This document shows, piece after piece, positions 5,741 to 13,689 of a DNA stretch of 15,533 nucleotides (position 1 is the first letter of the stretch; every line of letters starts with the position of its first letter). The notes under the pieces are model-generated. The model saw only the letters and a list, made by a program, of their open reading frames with translations. It ran no database searches and was not told where the DNA came from. The translations under genes were made by a program, and so were the position numbers. This DNA is from Desulfobacterales bacterium (lineage in GTDB: Bacteria; Desulfobacterota; Desulfobacteria; Desulfobacterales; Desulfobacteraceae): positions 1 to 15,533 of the forward strand of contig JAKSBM010000584.1 in the NCBI GenBank assembly GCA_022361135.1, written 5' to 3'.

Positions 5741-7663
5741 ATGTCCATGCTGAGTATGGATCAACCGGGAAAAGAGCTCATGCTCATGGGGAACGACGCC
5801 ATTGCCCGGGGCGCCATTGAGGCCGGAGTCAAGGTCTGTGCGGCCTATCCGGGCAATCCCTCGTCGGAAATTATCGGTAATTTGTCAAAGGTGGGAAAGG
5901 AATTGAACATCCACGTGGAATGGTCCACCAATGAAAAGGTGGCCATGGAAGTGGCCGCCGGCGCCTCCCTGGGCGGGGTTCGCGCCCTGGCAGCCATGAA
6001 ACACAATGGGCTGAATGTGGCCTGCGACTTTTTGTTCAATCTCAACCTCACCGGCACCAAAGCCGGCATGGTGATCATCATCTGCGACGATCCCGAAGCC
6101 CTGTCCTCCAGTAATGAACAGGATTGCCGGACCTATGCCAAGATGCTGGATCTTCCCCTGTTTGAACCCGGGACATTCCAGGAGGGCAAAGACATGGTGA
6201 TCAAGGCCTTTGAGGTTTCGGAACAATTGGGCCTGCCCGTGTTTGTCCGCAGTGTCACCCGCTTTTCCCACGCCCGGGGCAATGTGATCCTGGGGCGTTT
6301 GCCCACGGTGAAACCGGAACCGGGGTTTGATCCCTCCAAACCCCTGTACCCCAAGCCGGTGAGCCGTACCCGCAAGGCATTGAAGGATAAATTACGGGCC
6401 ATCATGCCGGAATTGCAGGTCTTGCCCTTTAACCGATATGTGGGCCCTGATGCGCCGAAACTGTTGATTTTTACCAGCGGTACCGGTTTTGTCTATTCCC
6501 GGGAAGCCATTGCTCAGCTGGGTGTGAAGGATCGGGTGGGGGTGGCCAAGGTGGGAACCTCCTGGCCCCTGCCCGAATCCTTTGTACTTGAACAGATGAA
6601 ACAGGCGGAAAGTATCCTTTTTGTAGAGGAGAGTGATCCCGTGCTTGAGGATGCGGTGACGGCATTGTTCGGGCGGGAGAATACCCGGATGGAGCCCCGA
6701 TCTTTCTTTGGAAAACGCAACGGCATCATGCGGGAATTCGGTGAACTCAATCCCAATCTGGTCATGGACGGCATCTGCCGCTGTCTGGGCATGGAGAGTA
6801 AGAGTCGGAATCATCTGGAATATGCCGCCACAGCCAATGATATCATTCCGGAAATGACCCCGGAACGGGATTTGGGGCTGTGCGCCGGCTGTCCCCACCG
6901 GGCCACCTATTGGGCAGTGAAAAATGCCTTGGCCATGGATGGGCGAAAGGGCTTTGTGGTGGGAGATATCGGCTGTTATGCCCAGGGACGCGGCCCTTCG
7001 GGCTTCCACCAGATGAAGACCATGCATGCCATGGGATCCGGGGCCGGATTGAGCAACGGTTTTGGGCAATTGGTCCGTTTTGGTTTTGATCAGCCCGTCA
7101 TTACCGTGTGCGGGGATTCCACCTTTTTCCATGCGGCGGTGGCCCCCCTGATCAATGCCCAGTACAACCACGCCAATTTCCTTTTCCTGGTTCTGGATAA
7201 CTCTGCCACGGCCATGACCGGATTCCAGCCCCATCCGGGCACGGGTAAAACCGCCACCGGCGATAAAACCGGACGGGTGGACGTGGAAGCCGTGTGCCGG
7301 GCCATTGGGTCGGATTCAGTCTACACCCAGAATCCCTTTGACCTGGAAGCCTCCACCCAGTTGATCTACGATTTAATCCAGAAGCCGGACGGGGTCAAGG
7401 TGGTGATCATGAGACAACCCTGTGCACTGGTGCGGGTGAAGTTCCAGCCCCGCCTCTTTGATATTCGCATTGATACGGAAAAATGCCTGGGTGAAAACTG
7501 CGGCTGCAACCGGTATTGCACCAAAATCTTCAAATGCCCGGGTCTGTACTGGGATGCCGAGGCCGGCCATACCCGCATTGACGAAGCCATCTGCAACGGG
7601 TGCGGTGTCTGTGCATCCATCTGTCCCTCTAACGCCATCATCAAGGAGAAAATCAAATCATGA
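5741..7663 (+). CDS. iorA: Indolepyruvate ferredoxin oxidoreductase alpha subunit-like (IorA-type 2-oxoacid oxidoreductase)
   Basis: IorA-type enzymes oxidatively decarboxylate a 2-oxo acid to an acyl-CoA and reduce ferredoxin, using thiamine diphosphate. The start at 5741 follows AAGGAG; an upstream in-frame ATG at 5663 lies inside the previous gene. The 640-residue protein has an N-terminal domain (GNDAIARGAIEAG, YPGNPSSEII, NEKVAMEVAAGAS), a middle domain, CAGCPHRA and VGDIGCYAQGRG. The thiamine-diphosphate region is GDSTFFHAAVAPLINAQYN with DNSATAMTGFQPHPGTG, and a C-terminal ferredoxin-like domain follows. The last cluster is canonical (Cys618, 621, 624, 628-Pro). The first is irregular, with cysteines at 582, 587, 589, 593 and 599. 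Substitutions relative to remembered IorA motifs (YPGTP to YPGNP, DNR to DNS, GHQPHPG to GFQPHPG) suggest a substrate other than indolepyruvate. The stop overlaps the next start by 4 nt. Confidence 0.88.
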   Translation: MSMLSMDQPGKELMLMGNDAIARGAIEAGVKVCAAYPGNPSSEIIGNLSKVGKELNIHVEWSTNEKVAMEVAAGASLGGVRALAAMKHNGLNVACDFLFNLNLTGTKAGMVIIICDDPEALSSSNEQDCRTYAKMLDLPLFEPGTFQEGKDMVIKAFEVSEQLGLPVFVRSVTRFSHARGNVILGRLPTVKPEPGFDPSKPLYPKPVSRTRKALKDKLRAIMPELQVLPFNRYVGPDAPKLLIFTSGTGFVYSREAIAQLGVKDRVGVAKVGTSWPLPESFVLEQMKQAESILFVEESDPVLEDAVTALFGRENTRMEPRSFFGKRNGIMREFGELNPNLVMDGICRCLGMESKSRNHLEYAATANDIIPEMTPERDLGLCAGCPHRATYWAVKNALAMDGRKGFVVGDIGCYAQGRGPSGFHQMKTMHAMGSGAGLSNGFGQLVRFGFDQPVITVCGDSTFFHAAVAPLINAQYNHANFLFLVLDNSATAMTGFQPHPGTGKTATGDKTGRVDVEAVCRAIGSDSVYTQNPFDLEASTQLIYDLIQKPDGVKVVIMRQPCALVRVKFQPRLFDIRIDTEKCLGENCGCNRYCTKIFKCPGLYWDAEAGHTRIDEAICNGCGVCASICPSNAIIKEKIKS

Positions 7664-8289
7664 AAGATCCCTTTAATGTCATCATCACAGGGGTGGGCGG
7701 CCAGGGCAATGTTCTGGCTTCCCAGATCCTGGGCCAATGCCTGGTACAGGAAGGATTCAAAATTACCATCGGCGAAACTTACGGGGCCAGTCAGCGGGGC
7801 GGCTCGGTCATGAGCCATGTGCGAATTTCCAAAACCGACCAATGGTCCCCCATCATTCCCGAAGGAGAGGCCGACCTGGTGGTGGGGCTGGAACCCATGG
7901 AAGCCCTGCGGGTGCTGGATCGTTACGGAACGCCCCAGGTGGCCGTGGTCACCAATGTCCGCCCCATTTATCCCATTGGCGTCATTGCCGGCCAGGATAC
8001 CTATCCGCCGGTGTCGGATATTCTGGACAAACTCACCCTGCTCAGCAGCAAATTATGGACCCTCAATGCCACGGAGCTGGCTCTGGAAATGGGCAATGTT
8101 CTTTATTCCAACATGATTATGCTCGGGGCCTTGGCATCCATGGAGCTGCCGGCCTTACCCATGAAGCGGGAAAGTTTTGCCGCCGTGTTGAAAATGCTCA
8201 TCAAAGACAGCCTGGTGGCAAAGAATATGGAGGCCTTTGACCGGGGAATGACCGCTGTTCGGGCGGGAAAGGAAGCCCTCCATGTTTAA
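7660..8289 (+). CDS. iorB: IorB-like 2-oxoacid:acceptor oxidoreductase gamma/beta subunit
   Basis: This 209-residue protein is the small partner of the IorA-like subunit. It starts in an ATGA overlap with it, so the two should be translationally coupled. The family pattern is clear: an N-terminal nucleotide-fold loop IITGVGGQGNVLASQILGQ (residues 7-25), GETYGASQRGGSVMSHVRIS (about 40-59), EADLVVGLEPMEALRVLD, and the later TNVRPIYPIGV. In the family this subunit completes the active enzyme and probably helps form the CoA site. The GETYGASQRGG stretch resembles gamma subunits of 2-oxoglutarate/2-oxoisovalerate oxidoreductases as much as classical IorB, which usually has EVHGMSQRGG (from memory). 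Substrate specificity is therefore open. Confidence 0.88.
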   Translation: MKDPFNVIITGVGGQGNVLASQILGQCLVQEGFKITIGETYGASQRGGSVMSHVRISKTDQWSPIIPEGEADLVVGLEPMEALRVLDRYGTPQVAVVTNVRPIYPIGVIAGQDTYPPVSDILDKLTLLSSKLWTLNATELALEMGNVLYSNMIMLGALASMELPALPMKRESFAAVLKMLIKDSLVAKNMEAFDRGMTAVRAGKEALHV

Positions 8290-9286
8290 GTCAAAGTCCC
8301 CCAAGCGGGTTTGGTCCCTTTCCCCCTCCTTTGGTCACACCCCCACTCCGGCCCTGGATTATCTGGCTGACAAAGGCTGTGAGGTGGCACTCTATCCGGC
8401 CGGGGAACGTCCGGTGATGGATGCGGTGCTCAAGGAGATTGACCGATACGATGCCTTGGTGCCGGGGCTGTTTCCCATTACCGCAGAGGTGGTGAATGCG
8501 GCCAAGAAACTCAAGGTGATCTCCATGGCAGGCGCCGGCTTCAGCCATATTGATCTGGAGGCGGCCGCCCGGAAAGGGATCATGGTCACCAATGCCCCGG
8601 GAACCAATCACCATGCCGTGGCCGAGTTGGCCATTGGCTTTGTCTTTGCCCTGGCCCGGGATATTGCAGGGGCCAACCATGCCGTGAAATCCGGCCAATG
8701 GCCCAAGTTTGTGGGCTCCCAGATCCGTGGGAAAACATTGGGAGTTCTGGGAACAGGCCTCATCGGAAAGGAAGTGGCCCTGCGGGGACTTGGTCTGGGC
8801 ATGTCCGTGGTGGCCCATGATCTGTTTGAAGATACGGCTTTTGCCAAGGCTCATGGGATTTCCTACCTGCCCCTGGACCAGGTTCTGGCCTGTTCGGATT
8901 TTCTTTCCATTCACATGCCCCTGACCCCGGAAACCCGGGGGATCATTGGTGCGGACGCCCTGTCCGCCATGAAACCATCGGCCTGCCTGATCAATTTGTC
9001 CCGGGGCAGCGTGGTGGATGAAACCGCCCTGTGCCGGGCCTTGAAAGACAAGGAAATCGCCGGGGCGGCCCTGGATGTCTTTGAAAACGAACCCCCGGGC
9101 GACAATCCGCTTCTGGGGTTGGACAACCTGCTGGCTACCCCCCACATGGGGGGCTACACCCGGGAAGCTCTGGAATCGGTGACCATGATCTGTGCGGAAA
9201 ATATCGTCAATGCCCTGGAAGGGCGAACGCCGGACCATCTGTTGAACCAAGACCTTCTGGGAGATGCAAAATGGAAGAATATCTAA
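8282..9286 (+). CDS. D-isomer-specific 2-hydroxyacid dehydrogenase
   Basis: This 334-residue protein interconverts a 2-hydroxy acid and a 2-oxo acid with NAD(H) or NADP(H). The nucleotide-binding loop GTGLIG is at residues 157-162 and is followed by the family signature LSIHMPLTPETRGIIG. The catalytic set is complete: Arg241 in LSRGSVVDE, Glu270 in FENEPP and His288 in TPHMGG. Length is typical. The start overlaps the IorB-like stop by 8 nt, and the stop overlaps the next gene by 16 nt. Its place directly after the 2-oxoacid oxidoreductase suggests it supplies that enzyme with 2-oxo acid from an imported hydroxy acid. It could equally drain excess oxo acid as hydroxy acid. The substrate cannot be inferred from motifs. 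Confidence 0.92.
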   Translation: MFKSKSPKRVWSLSPSFGHTPTPALDYLADKGCEVALYPAGERPVMDAVLKEIDRYDALVPGLFPITAEVVNAAKKLKVISMAGAGFSHIDLEAAARKGIMVTNAPGTNHHAVAELAIGFVFALARDIAGANHAVKSGQWPKFVGSQIRGKTLGVLGTGLIGKEVALRGLGLGMSVVAHDLFEDTAFAKAHGISYLPLDQVLACSDFLSIHMPLTPETRGIIGADALSAMKPSACLINLSRGSVVDETALCRALKDKEIAGAALDVFENEPPGDNPLLGLDNLLATPHMGGYTREALESVTMICAENIVNALEGRTPDHLLNQDLLGDAKWKNI

Positions 9287-10443
9287 GCCAAGAATTTAAA
9301 ACATTCCGCACCCGGGTGAAGGCCCTGGTGCAGGATACCCTGGATCCCATCCACCACGAGGTGGAAAAAAGCGAAGAAATCCCCGAACCCGTAGTGGATC
9401 AGTTCCGGGAGCTGGGTTTTTTCGGCCTGTCCATTCCCAAAGAATACGGCGGACTGGGACTTTCCTGCCTGGAGGAAATTCTCACCTATGAAGAAATCAC
9501 CCGGACCAATGCCTGCTATCGCTCCCGCATCGGCACCAGCAACGGCATCGGCTCCATGGGAATTCTTTACGACGGAACCCCGGAACAGAAACAAACCTAT
9601 CTTCCCCGGATTGCCTCGGGAGAATGGACCGCTGCCTTTGCCCTGACCGAACCCGACGCGGGATCCGATGCGGCCAATATTTCCACCACCGCCGTGTTGG
9701 CCGGGGACCATTGGCTGCTCAACGGAACCAAACAATTCATCACCAATGCGGATACGGCCCAGCTCTTTACCACCATTGCCGTCACCGATGAAGAAAAAAG
9801 GGCCCGGGGCGGGGTGACGGCCTTTGTGGTGGAACGGGGCATGCCCGGCCTGAGCATCGGGGCCCGGGATGCGAAAATGGGGCTGAAGGGCTCCCATACC
9901 CACGAGGTGATTTTCAAAAATTGTCGGGTGCCCCAAATTAATGTTATCGGCGGAAATGCCATGGTGGGCCAGGGATTTAAAACCGCCATGCGGGTGCTGG
10001 ATAAGGGCCGCCTTTCCATGGGCGCCTGTGCCCTGGGGGCTTGTGGGAAAATACTGGACATCTGTCTGGAGCGGCTGCGACGCCTGCAGTCTGCGGGATG
10101 GAAGGAGGCACAGCTCCAGTCGTCCTGGTTTGCCCTGGCCGATATGGCCACGGAACTCCAGGCCGCCCGGGCCATGCTTTACCAGACCGCCCGGCAGAAG
10201 GATGCCGGTGCCAATGTCACCACCCAGGCCTCCATGGTCAAGGTGTTTTGCACGGAAACCGCCAGCCGCAGCGCCTCCCGCGGGTTGATGATTCTGGGAC
10301 GGGATGGGGTGTTGACCCGCCACCAGGTGGAGACCTTTTTAAGGGATGTCCGGCTCTACCGGATCTATGAAGGGACCAGTGAAATCCAGCGTAAGATCAT
10401 TGCCAGAAACCTGTTGAAACAAGGAGTTGAGCATGTCTGTTAA
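9271..10443 (+). CDS. Acyl-CoA dehydrogenase 1 (catalytic glutamate present)
   Basis: This FAD-dependent alpha,beta-dehydrogenase of an acyl-CoA would pass electrons to electron-transfer flavoprotein; no etfAB is present in this window. The 390-residue length is typical. The family motif FALTEPDAGSD is at about residues 123-133. The C-terminal RIYEGTSEIQRKIIARNLL carries the expected catalytic base, Glu367, in the short/medium-chain position. LGFFGLSIPKEYGGLGL near residue 50 is also typical. The start ATG overlaps the hydroxyacid dehydrogenase by 16 nt and the stop overlaps the next gene by 11 nt, so it is embedded in the operon. Chain length or branching of the substrate is not evident. It may pair with the second acyl-CoA dehydrogenase at 12582-13673, which lacks this base. 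Confidence 0.94.
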   Translation: MEEYLSQEFKTFRTRVKALVQDTLDPIHHEVEKSEEIPEPVVDQFRELGFFGLSIPKEYGGLGLSCLEEILTYEEITRTNACYRSRIGTSNGIGSMGILYDGTPEQKQTYLPRIASGEWTAAFALTEPDAGSDAANISTTAVLAGDHWLLNGTKQFITNADTAQLFTTIAVTDEEKRARGGVTAFVVERGMPGLSIGARDAKMGLKGSHTHEVIFKNCRVPQINVIGGNAMVGQGFKTAMRVLDKGRLSMGACALGACGKILDICLERLRRLQSAGWKEAQLQSSWFALADMATELQAARAMLYQTARQKDAGANVTTQASMVKVFCTETASRSASRGLMILGRDGVLTRHQVETFLRDVRLYRIYEGTSEIQRKIIARNLLKQGVEHVC

Positions 10444-11314
10444 ACGTATCGGTGTGGTGGGCTCCGGCCTCATGGGCGCGGGCATTGCCCAATGTTGTGC
10501 CCAGGCGGGTATGGATGTGGTGCTCACGGACACCAGTGAAGCCGCTTTGTCCAAGGGGATGAAGTCCATTGAATGGTCGGTCTCCAAATTGGCGGAAAAG
10601 GGAAAATTGACCCGGGGTGTTTCCGAAATCATGGATTCCATTGGTCCGGCCACCGACCTTGAGGCATTGGCCGAGGTGGAATTGGTGGTGGAAGCGGTAT
10701 ATGAAAATCTGGAACTCAAACAGGAGATTTTTGCGGCCCTGGATCGGATCTGCGCCTCGGATACGCTTTTGTCCACCAATACTTCGGCCATTCCCATCAC
10801 GGAACTGGGGGCGGTGACCCAGCGGCCGGAGTCGGTGATCGGCCTTCATTTTTTCAGCCCCGTTCCCATGATGCCGGTGGTGGAAGTGGTGAAGGGCATT
10901 GCCACCTCCCAGGCCGCCGTGGATACCTGCATGGATTTTGCCCGGGCCATGGGGAAAACCCCGGTGCGGGTGGAGCGGGATGTGCCCGGTTTTCTATTGA
11001 ATCGCATTAATCTGATTTCCTATGTGGAGGCCATTCGTCTTTTGGAAAGCGGCATCGGAACCGTGGAAGAAATTGACGCCGGGGTTCGGCTGGGATTCGG
11101 CCGGCGCATGGGCCCCTTTGAAACCGGTGACATGGTGGGACTGGATGTCTCCTTTGGTGCATTGACGGCCATCTATAATGAAAGCAAGGATGGCCGGTAT
11201 TACCCGCCCCAGATGCTGAGACGCAAGGTCAAGGCCGGTCAATTGGGCCGGAAAACCGGAAAGGGCTGGTACAGCTATGGTGAGGATAACGCGCGGGGGG
11301 AGGTGAAATCATGA
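10433..11314 (+). CDS. 3-hydroxyacyl-CoA dehydrogenase (3-hydroxybutyryl-CoA dehydrogenase type)
   Basis: This enzyme oxidises a 3-hydroxyacyl-CoA to the 3-ketoacyl-CoA with NAD. The ATG at 10433 follows AAGGAG by six bases and is preferred over the in-frame TTG at 10427, which abuts the ribosome site. The 293-residue protein begins with the nucleotide-binding loop GVVGSGLMGAGIA. It has the catalytic-site residues of the family: Ser118 in NTSAIPI, His139 in LHFFSP, Glu151 in VVEVVKG and Asn190 in PGFLLNRI. The C-terminal domain contains DAGVRLGFGRRMGPFE. It is a stand-alone single-function form, not fused to a hydratase. The start lies 11 nt inside the preceding gene, and an ATGA overlap leads into the thiolase gene. 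Confidence 0.94.
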   Translation: MSVKRIGVVGSGLMGAGIAQCCAQAGMDVVLTDTSEAALSKGMKSIEWSVSKLAEKGKLTRGVSEIMDSIGPATDLEALAEVELVVEAVYENLELKQEIFAALDRICASDTLLSTNTSAIPITELGAVTQRPESVIGLHFFSPVPMMPVVEVVKGIATSQAAVDTCMDFARAMGKTPVRVERDVPGFLLNRINLISYVEAIRLLESGIGTVEEIDAGVRLGFGRRMGPFETGDMVGLDVSFGALTAIYNESKDGRYYPPQMLRRKVKAGQLGRKTGKGWYSYGEDNARGEVKS

Positions 11315-12564
11315 GTGGTAAAGCCCGTGAAGTCGTCATTGTGGGGGCCGCCCGGACACCGGTGGGCCGTTATATGGGATCTCTTAAGGACATTCCCGCC
11401 TATGATCTGGCTGCCCTGGCTCTGAACGGGGCGACCCAGCGCATTAATCTGGATCCGGTTTTGGTGGATGATGTAATCATGGGGCAGTCCTATCAGAACG
11501 GAGAATATGTGAACATCGCCCGCATGGGATTGCTCACGGCAGGCTGGCCCGAAACAGTGCCAGGGATGACCATTGACCGGCGCTGCTGTTCCGGACTGGA
11601 TGCCGTGTGCACCGGAGCCATGAAAATCCTTTCCCACGGGGCGGACATTGTGGTGGCCGGCGGGGTGGAAAGCATGAGCACGGCGGAATTTTATCTCACC
11701 GGAGATGTGAAATGGGGCATTGGCGGCAAACAGGGCATGCCCCGGGGCCACGGCAGTCTGGCCACCTGGGGAATGCCTTTCTATGACCGGATTCAACGGG
11801 CCCGGGTCATGTCCCAGCCCGAGTCCCGTTTCGGGGTGCTGCCCTCCATGATGGCCTGGGCGGAAACCGCGGCCCGGGAAGAAGACATTTCCAGGCAGGC
11901 CTGTGATCAATGGGCCGTGGATAGCCATGCCAAGGCCGTGGCTGCCTGGGATTCCGGCGCCTTTGACCGTGAAATTATTCCGGTCTCCGTTCCCGTGCAT
12001 AAGGGTGATCCCTTGGTGTTCAACCGGGACGAAGGCCCCCGTCCCGATACCAGTGTGGAAAAATTATCCCGGCTGCGGCCGGTGATGGGCGGGGTGTGTA
12101 CGGCGGGCAATTCCTCCTCGGAAAATGACGGGGCCGCCGCCCTGGTGCTCATGTCCCGACAGAAGGCCGAGCAGATGGATCTGATTCCCTTAGTGAAGAT
12201 CCGTGCCTTTGCCGTGGCCGGTGCCGATCCGCGAAAGGCCTATGAAACCGTTCCCCGGGCAGCCTTCAAGGCCCTGGAACAGGCCGGTTTGACCATGGAT
12301 GAAATGGATTTGATCGAAATCCAGGAGGCCTTTGCCGCCCAGGTGCTGGCGGATTTGAAACAGATGGGCGTGTGCCCGGAGAGTTATGACCGGGTGAATG
12401 TCAACGGATCGGGGATTTCCCTGGGCCATCCCATTGCCTGCACCGGTGCACGGGTGCTGGTTTCCATGGTCCACGAAATGGAGCGCCGCAATGCCCGATA
12501 TGGGCTGGAATGTATCTGCGGTGGCGGCGGGTTGGGTATTGCCGCCGTCATGGAACGGATTTGA
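11311..12564 (+). CDS. Thiolase (acetyl-CoA acyltransferase/acetyltransferase)
   Basis: This enzyme cleaves a 3-ketoacyl-CoA with CoA to release acetyl-CoA, or propionyl-CoA if the substrate is 2-methyl-branched. The 417-residue protein has the complete thiolase active site. Nucleophilic Cys92 is in RRCCSGLDAV (a second cysteine follows directly), His373 is in SLGHPIACTGAR, and Cys403 is in ICGGGGLGIAA. The N-terminal GAARTPVGRYMGSL and the central GGVESMS are also typical. It is somewhat longer than the roughly 390 residues usual for the family, with extra sequence around residues 130-170. It begins in an ATGA overlap with the hydroxyacyl-CoA dehydrogenase, fitting consecutive steps. The degradative direction is inferred from the operon. 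Confidence 0.94.
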   Translation: MSGKAREVVIVGAARTPVGRYMGSLKDIPAYDLAALALNGATQRINLDPVLVDDVIMGQSYQNGEYVNIARMGLLTAGWPETVPGMTIDRRCCSGLDAVCTGAMKILSHGADIVVAGGVESMSTAEFYLTGDVKWGIGGKQGMPRGHGSLATWGMPFYDRIQRARVMSQPESRFGVLPSMMAWAETAAREEDISRQACDQWAVDSHAKAVAAWDSGAFDREIIPVSVPVHKGDPLVFNRDEGPRPDTSVEKLSRLRPVMGGVCTAGNSSSENDGAAALVLMSRQKAEQMDLIPLVKIRAFAVAGADPRKAYETVPRAAFKALEQAGLTMDEMDLIEIQEAFAAQVLADLKQMGVCPESYDRVNVNGSGISLGHPIACTGARVLVSMVHEMERRNARYGLECICGGGGLGIAAVMERI

Positions 12565-12581
12565 ATTAAAGGAGATGTGTT

Positions 12582-13673
12582 TTGAAATTTAAACTGGATA
12601 AATCACAGATTCAGATTCAGCGGGCCGCCCGGGATTTTGTCAAAGGTGAATTCACTGCCGAACGCTGTGGCGAATACATCGAATCGCACACCTTCCCCAA
12701 AACGCTGCTGGCCAAGGCCGCAGAGTTGGGCTTCATTGGCGGCCATTTCCCCGAGGCATACGGCGGTCAGGAACTGGGATGGTTCGACATGGTTCTCATT
12801 GGCGAAACCCTCTGCATGGGAGACGCCTCATTGGGGGCCGGTCTCATGCGAACCATTCATGGCGCCGGCCTGCTTTTGGAATACGGCAGTGAAGAACAGA
12901 AGGCGCATTGGCTTCCCCGGATGACCGATGGGGAAATTCTTTGTTGTGAAGCCGTGGACGGTGTGTTGGCCCTTGAAGACGGAGATCATTGGTTGATTAC
13001 CGGCCACAGCGATCTGGTGGTCAATGCAGGACAATTGGCTGGCTGTGCCCTGGTTTTGTGTCGGAATGAAGCCGGCGACGGGGCCAGCGTAATTCTGGTG
13101 GAAATCGACCGCAAGGGCGTGGAGTGCCGGAATCCGGGCAAGGTTCTGGGGGCCCAGATCAGTGATATGGCCCACATGGTTTTTAATCAAGTCCGGGTGC
13201 CCCTGGGCCATGTGGTGGGGCGTCGGGGCCGGGGGCTGAAACAATATGAAACCTGCCAGGCCGATACCTGGCTCATGGAGAGTGCCCTGGTTCTGGGCAT
13301 GGCCCAGGGGGCCCATGACCGGGCCGCCGTCCATGCCAAAAAGCGGGTTCAATTCGGCAATCCCCTCATCGCCTTCCAGGCCATCCGCCATAAATTATCG
13401 GACATGGCCGCCCAGATTCAGGCCGCCCGGCTCATGGTCTACCAGGCCGCCTGGCTGCGGGATCAGGGCAAACGGGATGGAAAGCTTTCGGCCATGGCCA
13501 AACTCAACGCTGACCAGGCCGCAGCCTTTGCCTGCGACGAAGCCATCCAGATCCTGGGGGGCTATGGCTACATTGATGAATTCGAGGTGGAGCGGTACTT
13601 CCGGGAAGCCCGGTTCAGCCAGACCCTGTTCGGCAACAGCACAGTGTTGAAAGACACCATTACCCGGGCCTGA
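12582..13673 (+). CDS. Acyl-CoA dehydrogenase-like protein 2 (canonical catalytic glutamate missing)
   Basis: The start is TTG at 12582, fixed by AAAGGAG ending seven bases upstream; the first residues KFKLDKSQIQIQ fit the family N-terminus. The 363-residue protein keeps the acyl-CoA dehydrogenase fold markers: LGFIGGHFPEAYGGQELGW, VHAKKRVQFGNPLIAFQAIRHKLSDMA and QILGGYGYIDEFEVERYFREARF. Two key elements are changed. The TEPxAGSD segment reads CEAVDGVLALEDGD (about 122-135), and the C-terminal YEGTSE position reads LFGNST (349-354), with Phe where the catalytic Glu should be. It may be a non-catalytic partner of acyl-CoA dehydrogenase 1, as in known heteromeric enzymes of steroid catabolism. 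Alternatively it uses a base elsewhere, as isovaleryl- and long-chain acyl-CoA dehydrogenases do. It follows the thiolase gene by 17 nt. Confidence 0.88.
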   Translation: MKFKLDKSQIQIQRAARDFVKGEFTAERCGEYIESHTFPKTLLAKAAELGFIGGHFPEAYGGQELGWFDMVLIGETLCMGDASLGAGLMRTIHGAGLLLEYGSEEQKAHWLPRMTDGEILCCEAVDGVLALEDGDHWLITGHSDLVVNAGQLAGCALVLCRNEAGDGASVILVEIDRKGVECRNPGKVLGAQISDMAHMVFNQVRVPLGHVVGRRGRGLKQYETCQADTWLMESALVLGMAQGAHDRAAVHAKKRVQFGNPLIAFQAIRHKLSDMAAQIQAARLMVYQAAWLRDQGKRDGKLSAMAKLNADQAAAFACDEAIQILGGYGYIDEFEVERYFREARFSQTLFGNSTVLKDTITRA

Positions 13674-13689
13674 AAAAGGAGAAATTTCC

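Noticed and set aside
6392..7234. 280-codon minus-strand frame opposite the IorA-like gene
   Set aside because: Same shadow pattern; the sense strand encodes the thiamine-diphosphate region of the IorA-like protein.
8291..10323. Long minus-strand frames (319 and 346 codons) opposite the hydroxyacid dehydrogenase and acyl-CoA dehydrogenase 1
   Set aside because: Composition is typical of antisense reading (many His, Gln, Gly), no family motif was recognised, and the sense genes have complete catalytic residues.
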